Made by a program: the position numbers and the translations under genes. From Prorocentrum cordatum (Eukaryota > Sar > Dinophyceae > Prorocentrales > Prorocentraceae): 60,000 bases of DNA. The notes under the pieces were generated by a model. It searched no databases, was not told where the DNA came from, and worked only from the letters and a program-made list of their open reading frames with translations. Below are positions 10,578 through 20,859 of this stretch, piece after piece. Within the stretch, counting starts at the first letter, position 1, and each line of letters begins with the position of its first letter. The stretch is from positions 287,121 to 347,120 of the forward strand of contig CAUYUJ010015015.1 of assembly GCA_963575745.1 (NCBI GenBank). The letters are read 5' to 3'.

Positions 10578-11559
10578 CTAATCGGAAAGCCCCACAGCCT
10601 CCGTGGAAGCGGGCCACAGCATTTCGTCAAGCACCTCCGCGAGGTCGGGCAGCGCCACGGGGACCCGTGCCAGGTGATCGGCCACGACGTGGTTCACGAC
10701 GTTGAAGAACTCCTTCGGGCCAGGCGTGGCGTCGATCCTGCGCGCCCTGAACTCCCGAAAGACGTCGGAGCGGATCATGGCGGCGATCTGCAGCCTGCTG
10801 TCGTCTACGCGCTGTTGCAGCTCGTGGTGGGTCGCGAAACAGTTCTGGCAGTCCGCGGAGGCGCGGCGGTGCACGTTGTGCTCCAGGGAGGACAGGGGCC
10901 CATGTAGAAGGACCCAGGCTTTTGCTCGAGGGTGACGACCCTTCCGCAGGAGGCTGTGCTCGAGGGTGACACCCCATCATGTGCTCCCAGGACCCCTGGG
11001 ATCCTCACTTGCACGGAACGCGCCCCGAAAATCGCCACGGCCGCGTGCAACAGGGAGAATCCGCCATCTGTGTGCCAACCATCGCCCCGCGCGCCTGGTT
11101 GCATGAGCTGGATCGATGCGTGCGCGAACGCGTTGTCGGCGAAGTGCTCTGTCATGATGGGCTTTCCGCTCTGCTCGACGATGGCAGGTGGCATGCCGTC
11201 GGCTTTGACAGCCTCACGCATTCTGTCTCCCAGCTGTTGCAGCCACGGGCGCATCTTCTTCCGCAGCGCTCGCGCGCAGGCGGCCATGTGGGGCGAGGGG
11301 GTATCTGCAAATTCCCGCCCTTGTTGAGGCTGCGGCACTTCGGGGGGCTTTCGTCGTCCACGATGCCTGCGACCTCTGTTTTCAAGCCCTTTGCCGCCTC
11401 GTCGCCTCGGACGCATTTGGCGACGGTTGCCCCCGTGCCCAGGCGCTCCTCGGCCAAGTTCTGCCAGCACGGGTCTCTCTGCAAGAAGCGGAGCAAGTCT
11501 GGGTCCAGCTCCGCCTCCGCTAGCGTGCCCGCGCCGTTTTTCCCTGCGCCATGGAGATG
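10578..11559 (-). CDS. 2OG-Fe(II) oxygenase-like segment, frameshifted, downstream of the kinase
   Basis: In kinase-strand order the sequence gives a helical stretch (MAACARALRKKMRPWL), then ASIQLMQPGARGDGWHTDGG at about 11060-11115. Its H-x-D (11066-11074) resembles the first two iron ligands of 2-oxoglutarate/Fe(II) dioxygenases. About 64 residues later GSFYMGP continues, one base out of frame, as SSLEHNVHRR, which would supply the distal His, and the end is KEFFNVVNHVVADHLARV to a stop at 10578. Frame changes fall at G6 (11342-11347) and G4 (10895-10898) as read on plus. Whether this is one fusion protein with the kinase, or a separate or broken gene, cannot be decided here. The family assignment rests on the ligand pattern only. 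Confidence 0.4.
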
Positions 11560-12156
11560 CGCACGTCGAGCTGGGCACCAGCCGGCTGCAGGAAGCGACG
11601 AGCCCTTAGACGACTGATTGTCGCTCTGGCGCCAGGGTGCCAAAGCAGGCAGCTCTCGGCGGCCTTCAACAAGTCTGGGGGGGCAGTCTGCAAGTTCGTC
11701 AACGGGCCAGCGTCCTCGGCCGTCGAGTGCCTTTGGCCTGCTCTCGACCGACCGCTTGAACCACTTCTCAAAGAAAGGCAGGTTGTCCAGCCACGGGGCG
11801 GGTTCCTGGTCCTCGTGCTTGTAGAAGTCCCCCGACCCTGGCTCCTTGCCTGGGATCCCCAAGACCTCCCTGCAGAAAACCACGAAGTCTTTCGGGTGCC
11901 CCCCTGGATGCCCGAGCGCGCCGCAAGGCTCTGGTTGGAACAACACCTTGCGCGTGCGCAACTCCGCAATCAGGCACCCGATGGACCACGTGTCCAGGTC
12001 CTCTGGGTAGCGCTGGTTCCCCAAGAAAACGTCTACCGCTCTGTAAGCGGGCGCGCATACTCCGAGGTCATCGCAGGTCGGGCTGTAGCGCAGTTTCTTC
12101 TTCAACATGCCGTGGGGATCCGCCATCTCCACGCAGCCGAGGTCGCCGAGCACCAC
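11560..12156 (-). CDS. Protein kinase, C-lobe exon
   Basis: The exon opens after a good acceptor (pyrimidine tract, CCGCAG at 12162-12157) with VVLGDLGC, where DLG stands in for DFG. It continues with APAYRAVDVFLG, corresponding to the activation-segment end (YRAPE in CMGC kinases), and DTWSIGCLIAEL, the subdomain IX helix typical of CDK/CMGC kinases. LLKAAESCLLWHPGARATIS, equivalent to subdomain XI, is found one base out of frame after a C7 run (plus 11677-11683), and the frame returns after an A5 run (plus 11537-11541). Two compensating shifts at homopolymers suggest sequencing or assembly indels more than selection-free decay, but a pseudogene is possible. The substrate is unknown. Confidence 0.7.
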
Positions 12157-12351
12157 CTGCGGAGAGGGGCGGATGGAGGAGAGGGGAGCGACGGCGACTG
12201 AGCTCCCCCAGAAGGGAAGGGCGGGATAGAGGGCACGGCGACGGCATCTCGGGGGAAGAGTGGAACCTCCCATGTTAGAACTCGGTGTGAGACCTAACAT
12301 GAAGGCTAGTGAGATAAGCTGAGCTCTGACCTCGTCTATGAGGGCGTCGTC

Positions 12352-12477
12352 GGAGCTCTAACATGCTATGTTAGAGCTCCATGGGAGCTCTAACGCGCTA
12401 TGTTAGAGCTCCCTCGGAGCTCTCACATGCTATGTTAGAGCTCCCTGGGGGGATCTGACATGCTAGGTTAGAGCTCC
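12352..12477. repeat. Four tandem ~29-bp palindromes (GGAGCTCTAACAT arms)
   Basis: Units at 12352-12380, 12384-12412, 12416-12444 and 12451-12477, 32 bp apart. The first is a perfect inverted repeat, GGAGCTCTAACAT / GCT / ATGTTAGAGCTCC, and the others carry one to a few substitutions. A related half-unit (TTAGAACTC, CCTAACATG) lies at 12274-12301. All lie inside the probable kinase intron. Confidence 0.9.
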
Positions 12478-12519
12478 ATGTGAGCCCTGACAACTCGGGA
12501 TCTTAGTCGAAGGAACGAC

Positions 12520-12812
12520 GACGATGACGAGGATGACGACGACGACGACGAGGATGACGAGGATGGCGATGATGACGAGGACGACGAGGACGACGACGAC
12601 GAGGACGAGGAGGACGACGACGAGGACGACGAGGATGACGAGGATGACGAGGACGACGAGGACGACGACGACGAGGACGAGGAGGACGACGACGAGGACG
12701 ACGAGGACGACGAGGGCGGCGAGGACGACGAGGACGAGGAGGACGAGGAGGACGAGGAGGAGGACGACGACGACGACGGCGACGACGACGGCGACGACGA
12801 CGTCGACGACGA
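12520..12812. repeat. (GAC/GAG)n microsatellite in the kinase intron
   Basis: Nearly 300 bp of GAC, GAT and GAG units on plus (GTC/CTC on the gene strand). It is open in all frames, so an unspliced reading would add a long Val/Leu tract. Confidence 0.95.
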
Positions 12813-12816
12813 GCGC

Positions 12817-14058
12817 CTCGAAGGAACTCGGGATCTGCCAGTCGAACTGCAGCTTGCTCTTTGGGCACGGCGCGACGGGATCCCATTCGCCAAGCTCACA
12901 TGATACAAGTGCCTGCTTCTCGAAGCAGCCGCGCGTCTGCGGCGATCCTCGCATCAGGATGTTTGCGGGCTTGATGTCGCAGTGAATGAGGCCCCTGTCG
13001 TGCATGTACTGGAGCCCTTCGAGAATGCCGTTCAGGACGCGGCGCATCCCTGTCTGCGCGAAGGAGGACTTCTTGAGGAATTGGCGGACATCGATCTCGA
13101 ACAACTCGTACACGGGGCCGATGTGCTCCGTCCATTTCCAATCTATCCTTGGCACTGACTGTTGCAGTTCTCGGTGCGCTTTCTTCGGGACTGTCGCAGT
13201 TCCTGGGCACAACCTCCTGAAAAGGCCCACGTCGAGTAAGCGAACGAGACGCGGGCGCGGGCCCACAGCACCGTGGCGCGTGACCTCATCCAGAGCCCCT
13301 CCGACGGCATCCGCATTGAGCCCCTTCTGCGCATCGCTGGGGTCGCCCCGCAACATCTTGATCGCAAGGCCAGTCTTGTCGCCCCGTCGCGTGCCCAAGT
13401 AGACCTCGCCGAAAGAGCCCTGACCGAGCTCCCCTCCTTCCCACTGCACGTCGTACTCGAGCGGCAGGTCCTCGCACTTGCCATTATGTTTGTTTTGGTA
13501 CGCGTGCCCGACCGCGTCGATCTTCAGTGCAAGTAGATTCACACGACCCTCGCCGTGGGACACCGCTCTCGGACCAGCAGACCCGCGACGAGCAGCTGCC
13601 GGTGGCGTAGGCTCCGATACCCCGTCTGCGGCGGGAGCGAGCACCTTCCCCAGCGCGTCCTCTAGGGTTTCTCCTGCGACACCGAGGCCCTCGGCGACAG
13701 CTGGCTCATCTTCTGCATTGTTAGCTGCTCCAGCCCATTTCGCGCACCCTGGCACCCCCGCAGGCTTGCTCACATAGTCTTTCCAGTTGGCGCCCAGCGC
13801 AATCTTGAGGAGCCGCGCGCAGGTGTCATACGAAACTGGCTTTGACCACGTCAACACACATTTGTTCTTCGCTACCTTCTCCAGCGTCACTTCTGCGGTC
13901 GGGGCCCCTTTTGCCACCTTGGCCATGTTATTGCTGCAGGTCCCCCTCAGCTTCTTGTTGATCTTGTCGTTGTTCGGCCCGTCACCCTGCAGGTAACAGC
14001 CCCACTTATAGAAGAGAACCTTGTTCCTGCCGCGACCGCTGCCGCCCGAGGCAGCCAT
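12817..14058 (-). CDS. Protein kinase, N-terminal exon (N-lobe and catalytic loop)
   Basis: The Met at 14058 opens a 414-residue exon. Residues 1-190 have no recognised domain. The kinase begins near 205: glycine loop LGQGSFGEV (211-219), the lysine motif LAIK with K234, and catalytic loop HCDIKPAN (359-366), in which the usual HRD Arg is Cys while the catalytic Asp361, Lys363 and Asn366 are kept. It continues across the intron into the DLG/WSIGCLIAEL exon, and overall looks CMGC-like. It should phosphorylate Ser/Thr proteins, but no partner can be named. The start is the first ATG of an open frame preceded by unassigned DNA. A second exon junction further 5' cannot be excluded. Confidence 0.75.
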
Positions 14059-14683
14059 CGCCGCGGAGGCCCGCCGACGGCAGTGTCGTCCTGCGGGCCC
14101 GCTAAGTTTCAGTGAACCGAGACGCCTGCGGGCCCCTCCTCCGTCCTCCTCCTCCCCCTGCGGCCGCTCCTCGGAGCGTTGCTTCCCGTGTCTCCCCTAC
14201 CCTGCTGCATCCCCATCCTGGCCCGCCCCTACAGAGCGCCGTAAGGATGCAAGGGCCTTGGCGGCATGGTATCTGTTGTTTATCCAGCTCCCCAGCTTCG
14301 GAACGGAAAGCGTAGAATGCAAGGGTACCCTTTGGAAAAGGTAAGCATCCTGACTCTGCGCCGCGCCTGCGCCGCGGGCCAAGTGCGACAGATGGCGACG
14401 AAGGGATGACGGAGGACTATGTTCCTATATGTACGCAAGGTGTCGTGTACTGCACAGGCCAGAATGCGGCGCGCGTCCCATTACGAGAACGGAGGCGACG
14501 CCGCCAGCGCGCGACTGTTGCAGTCCAAAATCAAACAAGTGGCAGCTCCACGGGAACAGGAGCGCGCGGGCTGGCTCCTGCGTCGGAGCTGTCGAATTCT
14601 GTTGCAGCCTGTGCTCAAGCCTGTGCTCTGCTTCAGCCTGTCTTCGGCTTCTCCTTCTTCTTCCCCGAGGCCGAGGAGTCGTC
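14059..14683. other. Intergenic sequence with a MITE relic
   Basis: No gene is recognised. 14242-14355 contains AAGGATGCAAGGGCCTTGG and GATGCAAGGGTA, both shared with the MITE at 20860-21035, ending near CATCCTGACTCTG. This suggests a diverged relative. The rest is unassigned. Confidence 0.4.
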
Positions 14684-17118
14684 TCAGGACGAGGAGTCTG
14701 AGGTCGAGGACGCGTCGGCGTCGCGCTTCTTACCCTTCAGACCCTTCTTATTTTCATCATTCTCGTCCTTCTTCTTATTATCCTTCTTGTCCTTCTTATT
14801 GTCCTCCTTCTTGCCCTCCTTCTTGTCGTCGTCCTTCTTCCCATCCTTCGGGCCCTCCTTCGGCCCTCCTTTTGTCAGGCGCAACTGCACAGAGCGTGCA
14901 AGCAGGTCCTCGTTCACGAACACCATGGTGCTGCTCCCGATCATGGCCTCGGCGGCACGCTCCACGAGAAACGGCTCGAGCACCTTCGCGTGGTGGCCGT
15001 CGAAAGCCAAGGCCAACACACTGCGCCCGCTCTCGATGCAGCCGCGCATGCCTGCGCCGCCCGCAGGCGTGCCGAAGTACACCCACCTGGGCTCCCCCGC
15101 CTCGTGGCAGAGCTCCTTGAGGAGCTCGATGCCGTTGTCGTGCGGGAACCACGGCACCTCCGTTCCCGTGAGCTGGCGGTAGAGCTTCCGCTTCTGCACG
15201 GCCGCAGTCACGAAGGCCGTCTCGGGGCGGACGGCCGTTGCAGCTTCGTCGCGCGCCTCGGCGCCACAATCAGCGCCCTCGTCCTCCTGGAGAGGGTGGC
15301 AGTACCCCAACTTCTCTCGCTCCTCGGCCTCCACCTCGGTGACGCACTGGCCGACCACGCTGGCAAAGCTGGTCTCCCGAACCTGCTTGGGCACGAGGGC
15401 GTGGCTCCTCTGCGGCAGGACAGGCACGTTCCTCATCACTTCGTTGAAGAGGGGGGCTGCCCGCGTCCACGAACTGCCTGATCTTGGCCATTTGCTTCGG
15501 CTTCCTCCCCTTGTAGCAGAGCAACATGACCTCGTGCGAGCGCGAGTTCGCCAGGCCTCGCTGCCTCTGGAAGTGGCCGCACTGCTGCATCTGCTTCGTG
15601 TTGTAGGCGAGGTGGCATGTGACCGTGCGGAACTTGTTTGCGGCGAGGATCTTCTGGATCTGCGGGGGGTTCGACTGCGCGTGGCCCGTCAGCACCCACA
15701 GCACGTCCCGTCCACCGACCATCAGCGGATCCAGGGACTTCAGGTAGCGTGCGAAATCCAACTCGTCCAGCGCGGGCTCACGGCGCGCGAGGCCTTGCCC
15801 CCCGAAGACGCAGCACAACTTCGCATTCTTGACATCGTAGAAGCCCATCACTGATGCATTCTCTGTGAGGTTCTGGTATAGGCGTGTCTGAGTAACCGAA
15901 GCGTTGATATCCATGGCGCTGCCCTCCGCCGTGATCATGACGACCCGCGTATCCAGCTGGCTAGAACACTGCTGCTCGCACAGCGCCTTGAAGTTATTCA
16001 CGTCGCTCGGGGAGACGTCGATCTTCTTCTTGTCCTCGGAGGCCGCCTCCGCTGTTCCAGCACCGCCCGCTGTTGCAGCACCGACCGTGTCGCTGTCTGC
16101 GGGCTTCTGCTCTGACGGTTCCTGGGGGTTTCCCACGAGGGAGTCGTGCGCAATTCGGAACTTCTCGAAGAACCTCTTGTTCACTCGCACGCTCCTGTGG
16201 AACTTATCCATGTTGTAGCGCTCGGCGTACGGCTGGGTGAGGGCGCCAGAGATCTCCTGCTTGTAGAAGTCCTGGCCTACGTCGAGGAAGTGTTTCATCG
16301 CCAGGCGCAGCGCCACGGTCGGCAGTGACTGCACCCAGGTCGGGCCCTTGTCAGGCCCCTCAGTCTTCTCGAAGAACTTGAGCGGCGAGTCGAGGTATTG
16401 CCTCGCCATGACCATTACTTTTCTCTCGGCGGCGTTCTCCTGTGTGTCTGTTGTTTCAGTGTTGTTGCAGCCAGTGCTCCATTTGAACAAGTCTGGGCAC
16501 TGTTTCAGAAAGTTCGCCACGTACTTCTTCGCCCACAAGATCTCGCCCACTGCCTGGCCGATGGTGGAGGCGCTGTACGGGTCCTTCACGCTCTTCCGCC
16601 ACATCCGCGTGTACAGGCTTTCCAAGACGTACCCCAGCGAGGTAGCGTCCGTCTTCGCGGTGATCGTCCCAAGCTGTGTGGGCCTGTCCAGCAGATTGTC
16701 TCGCCCCCAACGGTTCACGGCGGCATCCAAAAGCAGCAATGCCCCCGGGCACTTTTCGAGGGCGAGCCAGTTGACCATGTGCGTCTTGACGGTCCTCAGG
16801 CTGGGGCAGTGCAACAGTCCCCACTTTATGTTTTTCTCCAACCACGCCTGCACCTTCTCTGCCGAGGGGTTCCCGCCGTAGAACCTGGGCGCAGTGATTA
16901 GCGTTCCGTTTATCGAGGATCCGCTCCGAGGGCAGGCTGAACGGGCGGATGGAAAAGAGGGCCCCACCGCTTCCTTGGGCGCCCACCATCCTGTGATACG
17001 CCTCCTTGAAGATTTCCTCTCTCGAAAGCCGACTAGGGCAGCTCCGCCAATGCCCCTGTCCGACAAGATGGGAAAGACGAAGGGGCGAACGGCCAACTCT
17101 GTGCGGGCCATGAAGTAA
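14684..17118 (-). CDS. Unrecognised protein, weakly like a permuted N6/N4 methyltransferase; frameshifted
   Basis: Coding-like sequence on minus ends in a Lys/Asp/Glu-rich tail (14684-14890). The N-terminal half has no match I recognise (for example FYGGNPSAEKVQAWLEKNIK). The middle reads DVLWVLTGHAQ, LAYNTKQMQQC and SHEVMLLCYKGRKPK, resembling the MT-A70-like order of WVT, W.K and HE..L..KG. A C-terminal stretch, YFGTPAGGAGMRGCIESGR then LALAFDGHH, resembles motif I of permuted DNA methyltransferases. A catalytic DPPY/W is not visible (FGGQG stands near its expected place), so activity is doubtful. One base is missing or extra at a G6 run (plus 15451-15456), and a second frame change lies near 16915. 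The 5' end is uncertain because the frame runs on into the 21-bp repeat. Confidence 0.4.
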
Positions 17119-17228
17119 AGCGTCGCAGCGCCATGCCGAGTCCCAAGAACACATCTTCGGGAGGTCGCATCAAACCAGCAGGTGCAGCATTTCCTCATCC
17201 TCATCCTGGAGCGCCTCTGAGGCCCCCT

Positions 17229-17627
17229 GGAGGCCCCAGAGGCGCTCCAGGAGGCCTCAGAGGGGCTCCAGAAGGCCCAAGACGCGCTCCAGGAGGCCCA
17301 AAACGCTTGCCAGGAAGCCCAAGACGCTCTCCAGGAGGCCCCAGAGGCTCCCCAGGAGGCCTCAGAGGCGCTCCAGGAGGCGCCAGAGGCGTTCCAGGAA
17401 GCCCAAAACGCTCTCCAGGAGGCCCCAGAGTCGCTCCAGGAGGCCCAAGACGCGCTCCAGGAGGCCACAGAGGCGCTCCATTAGGCCCAAGACGCGCTCA
17501 AAGAGGCCCAAGACGCTCTCCATGAAGCCCGAGACACTCGCCAGGAGGTCCCACAGGCTCCCCAGGAGGCCCTAGAGGCGCTCCAGGAGGCGGTAGAGGC
17601 CCTCCAGGAAGCCCAAAACGCTCTCGA
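17229..17627. repeat. 21-bp tandem repeat, 19 units with no indels
   Basis: Nineteen consecutive units of exactly 21 bp (GGAGGCCCCAGAGGCGCTCC plus A) with substitutions only. Plus reads as a GGPRGAP-type heptapeptide repeat, and minus reads as an SASWASW-type repeat. Confidence 0.95.
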
Positions 17628-18400
17628 GGTTCTCCTGTGTTGCTCTGTTGCTGTTGCTGGGGGGGGGTCGGCCGGGCGCCAGTGAGTGTTTTCGTCAGCA
17701 ATAACAACGCTCCAACTCGGGGCGGGGGCTCTTACTCGCCGCCGAAAGCCGGCTTTCCAACAAAGCCGGCGCTCCCGATCGAAACTTCCCAGCTCATTCC
17801 CCAGGACTGGCTCCCCCCTGCATCCTTGTGACTGTTGCATGTGTCGTAAACCGAATGCGCGCGGCGCTGAGACATTGTTGCATCTTGTTGTTAACCGAAC
17901 TGTTGCATCTGTTGTTACCCGAATGTGCCTTCTGCACCCGCATAACTCTTGCAAACTTCAAGCGTCGGGATGATGAATGGCTCATATAAAGGGCTCGGAC
18001 GAAACACCCATCCCCACCCCACCGACGCGGCCAAGTAGGGCGAAAGCGAGGAAGCTAGCTGGTACAAGGAACAGGGGATTGAGGAGACCCCGTGAGGGGG
18101 GGCAAAGACAGAGGGGAGCCAGAGAGGAGGGAGCCGGAGCTGGACGGAGGCCAAAGGCAGGGGAGGGGGGGAAGGGGAAGAGCAGCGAAAAGGAGCGCGG
18201 GCGCGCGGCATCGGGCCAGGCGCCGCTGCGGCGGCACCACGACGCGCATCAAAGGAAGAAGAGGGGGGGGGCCCATGAGATCCGGGGAGACATCACGGCC
18301 CCCGCCATGATATCTACCCCCACCCCCCGCTACAGTAGGGGCCCGTCCACAAGAAACCTTCCACAAGATACCCAACCCTGAGAACCCAGGGACGTCCACT
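17628..18400. other. Unassigned, with small repeats and a palindrome
   Basis: Contains the perfect palindrome GAAAGCCGGCTTTC (17744-17757) and three imperfect copies of GTTGCATCTGTTGTTAACCG (about 17829-17935). 18000-18330 is purine-rich and GC-rich. No gene is recognised. Confidence 0.4.
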
Positions 18401-18404
18401 GATC

Positions 18405-19006
18405 TTACGCGTGGGAACGTCGCGACTTCCACAGCAGGAGCCTCGAGGGAGCCCGCGCGGCAGGGGGAGCCGCGCGGCCCAGGCGCGCCGCGGCCGCGGG
18501 GGGAGGTCGCCTTCGGCAGGTCGTACCTGGCCTGCGGGAGCATGCCCGAGATGTCGATGGCGTTGGCGGGCAGCTGGGGGCGCGCCACGGCGCTCGAGGC
18601 GCCGTGGTGGCTGGCCGTCGGAGGGCTCCGTGGCAACTCGTGGGGGGGCCTCCAGTAGTCGACCTGAGCAGTGCCTTTCGTCTTCTCGTTGCGCTCTCGT
18701 GCTCCCTCGCTTCCTCAGCCCGCCTCTGCTGCAGGACGAGATCGAAACGAAGACGGTGCACGAGATCGCCAAAACACCGCTCGGGTCGACCCCTGGGTGC
18801 TGGCCATTGCGAACCGACCCTGAGCGACACTCCTCGAAGCTGGCCGACGCCGAGTCGTCGCAAGTCGACGCCGCAGTGGGCCCTACACATAGGGCGCTGT
18901 CCCTCCGCCTGCCGGACACCAAGAGAGCACGCGAACGCACTCCAAGAGCAGACCTTCCCATGGATCTGCCGCCGAGCGCCCGCCGCGCCACGCCGCGCGC
19001 CGGGGA
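18405..19006. other. GC-rich region, possible small exon on minus
   Basis: A minus frame near 18500-18600 reads LPANAIDISGMLPQARYDLP, which looks more protein-like than its surroundings but matches nothing I recognise. A segment ending in GCCGTGGTGGCTGGCCGTC (about 18599-18620) recurs at 19214-19240, and CCATGGATCTGCCGCCGAGC at 18958 recurs as CCATGGACCTGCCGCCGAGC at 19200. Confidence 0.25.
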
Positions 19007-19187
19007 GCAGGAGGAGGAGGAGGAGGCGGAGGAGGAGGAGGAGGAGGAGGCGGAGGAGGAGGAGGAGGAGAGGAGACGGAGGAGGAGGAGACGGAGGAGG
19101 AGGAGGAGGAGGAGGAGGAGGAGAAGGAGGGAGGACGAGGAGGATGAGGCAGAGGAGAAGGAGGAGGAGGAGGAGGAGGACGAGGAC
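19007..19187. repeat. (GGA)n microsatellite
   Basis: About 180 bp of GGA units with GAC, GCG and AGA interruptions; purine-only for long stretches. Confidence 0.95.
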
Positions 19188-19555
19188 ATGCCGGGCTCCC
19201 CATGGACCTGCCGCCGAGCGCCGTGGTGGCTGGCCGTCTGAGGGCACGGCAGGCCCCCGCGCTGCGACGGCGCCGGCGCCGCGTGGGCCTCTCCGTGGCG
19301 CGGCGCGGCTCGCTCGAACCCAAGCGGCCCTCGCCGTGCCGAGGGCGGCGCTCGCTCGGAGGCGGCCGGGCTCCAGGCCGCGGGCGGCGCGGTCAGCGCG
19401 GAGCTCCCGCGCCGAGATCGCCGCCGCGTCGAAGCGCGGCGCAGACCCGCCGCAGGAGTCCCAGAGAGAGGGGGCGGGAGGAGGGCACCAGCGGACGAGG
19501 AGCCAGGAAATCAGGCTGCCCTCGCGCAGCAGGACTCGGTAGTTCGTGCCAGGGT
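19188..19555. other. Unassigned GC-rich sequence
   Basis: Begins with the partial duplicate of 18405-19006. Frames are open on both strands because of composition. No gene is recognised. Confidence 0.3.
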
Positions 19556-19638
19556 GTCCTCCTCCTCCTCCTCCTCCTCCTCCTCCTCCTCCTCCTCCTC
19601 CTCCTCCTCCTCGTCCTCCTCCTCCTCCTCCTCCTCCG
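19556..19638. repeat. (CTC)n microsatellite
   Basis: About 80 bp of nearly pure CTC units. Confidence 0.95.
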
Positions 19639-20005
19639 AATAACGAAATGCACGAAAACTGAATTGATGACGATCGGATGACTTCCGTACTGCTGCTCCG
19701 CGATGTCCAATCTATATACACCGAAGGCATGCGCAATGATCTGTGCGCGACTCGTGCGAACTGATATGGTTTGAGTAATCTTGTAGACAACCGGCCTGGA
19801 ACTCAAAGTGCTGTGCTGAACTGGTCGCAGACTCTGCGACGTGCAACGATGCGGGGCGAGACAAGCCTACCACCCCCTGATAGGGCCGTTCGCACTGCTG
19901 CAGCAGCAGCAGCAGCAGCAGCAGACGCCACCCGACACGGCTGAAGAAAAAATGCTTGCACCACTCCGGCGTCAAGATTAAATCACGCGTTCTTCATCGA
20001 CTGAC
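19639..20005. other. Unassigned, with a (CAG)n run
   Basis: A CAG run lies at 19901-19924. Nothing else is recognised. Confidence 0.4.
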
Positions 20006-20490
20006 TCACAGAGCGCATGCCGACTCCCAACATGACGGTCGCACACAAAGGTGCCACTCAGCAGCAGGGCATCGGGCACGTTCCCCCCCGCCCAGTCTGA
20101 CTGCGGACCTGGAACGCAAGCGCACGGAGCGAAGGCCTTGCAGCACATGCTCTGGATGGCCCACGGGCCGGGGAGCGCGCTGCCCGACGCCGCCGCGTGG
20201 GTGATGGGCAGGACAGGCCGTCGGGCAGGACGGCACCAGAGCGGCTCATGCTGAGCAGCGCGGGGTGGCCCGTGACCCGTCGGAGGATTCGGTGAGGTCC
20301 AGTGGGAAGAGCTCTTCGGGGAAGCCGAAGGGGGACTTCCTGGCCGAGGCTGCGATGCTTCGGCCAGGTCCGCTGCAGGGTCGGGCCGCCGTGAAGAAAT
20401 CGCCGCCCAGCAGCCAGAGCTGGCCCCAGTCTCGTGGCATCAGAGGGCCCCGTGGACAACGCGCGGGTGGTCAGCCACTGGAAGCGCACA
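20006..20490 (-). pseudogene. Possible degraded coding sequence, unknown family
   Basis: Two minus stretches look protein-like but lie in different frames: WGQLWLLGGDFFTAARP followed by FGFPEELFPLDLTESSD (20250-20440), and GPWAIQSMCCKAFAPCACVP followed by DALLLSGTFVCD (20040-20190). No family is recognised. A broken gene or unresolved exons would fit; chance is also possible in this GC-rich sequence. Confidence 0.2.
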
Positions 20491-20564
20491 TTACTTGGCG
20501 GCGAGCGAGCGAGGGGGGAAAGTGAGAAAGGGCGGGCCTTCTCGGAAGGCTCGGAAATCCCCCG

Positions 20565-20621
20565 GCCTTCTGAGAAGTTTGCGAAGCCTTCCCCGAAGAG
20601 ACAAAAAACTTCTCAGAAGGC
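20565..20621. other. Perfect 16-bp inverted repeat
   Basis: GCCTTCTGAGAAGTTT (20565-20580) and AAACTTCTCAGAAGGC (20606-20621) are exact reverse complements around a 25-base loop. Further CTTCTGAGAAG words follow at about 20629-20665. Confidence 0.9.
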
Positions 20622-20859
20622 GCGAGGGCTTCTGAGAAGACCCGCCGCCGTCTGAGAAGACCTTCGCGTACTTCCCCCCCTCGCTGGCCGCCGAGGTACA
20701 GCGGACACGCTTCGTAATCCACGTGGCAGCACGAGCAGGGCCGAGCGGTCCCTGGAGGGCCCTCCCGTCTGGTCGTGCGCGCCGCCCGTGAATGCCGGTG
20801 CCGCACGGTCCCTCCCGCGCTGCACACCAGCATATCTGAGGACGGGAGGGGCGAGAGAG

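Larger units (their letters stand above)
12157..12816 (-). other. Probable kinase intron (GC-AG), filled with repeats
   Basis: Between the catalytic-loop exon and the DLG exon lie 660 bp holding a (GTC)n array and a palindrome array. The proposed boundaries are GAG|GCGCTC at 12817/12816 and CCGCAG|GTG at 12157/12156, both phase 0, so the joined protein reads SSFE-VVLGDLG. GC-AG introns and G after the acceptor are common in dinoflagellates. The donor position is less certain than the acceptor. Confidence 0.6.

Noticed and set aside
17133-17525. Collagen-like GGPRGAP protein on plus
   Set aside because: The frame is an exact product of the 21-bp repeat, and the opposite strand is equally open; kept only as a repeat and a finding.
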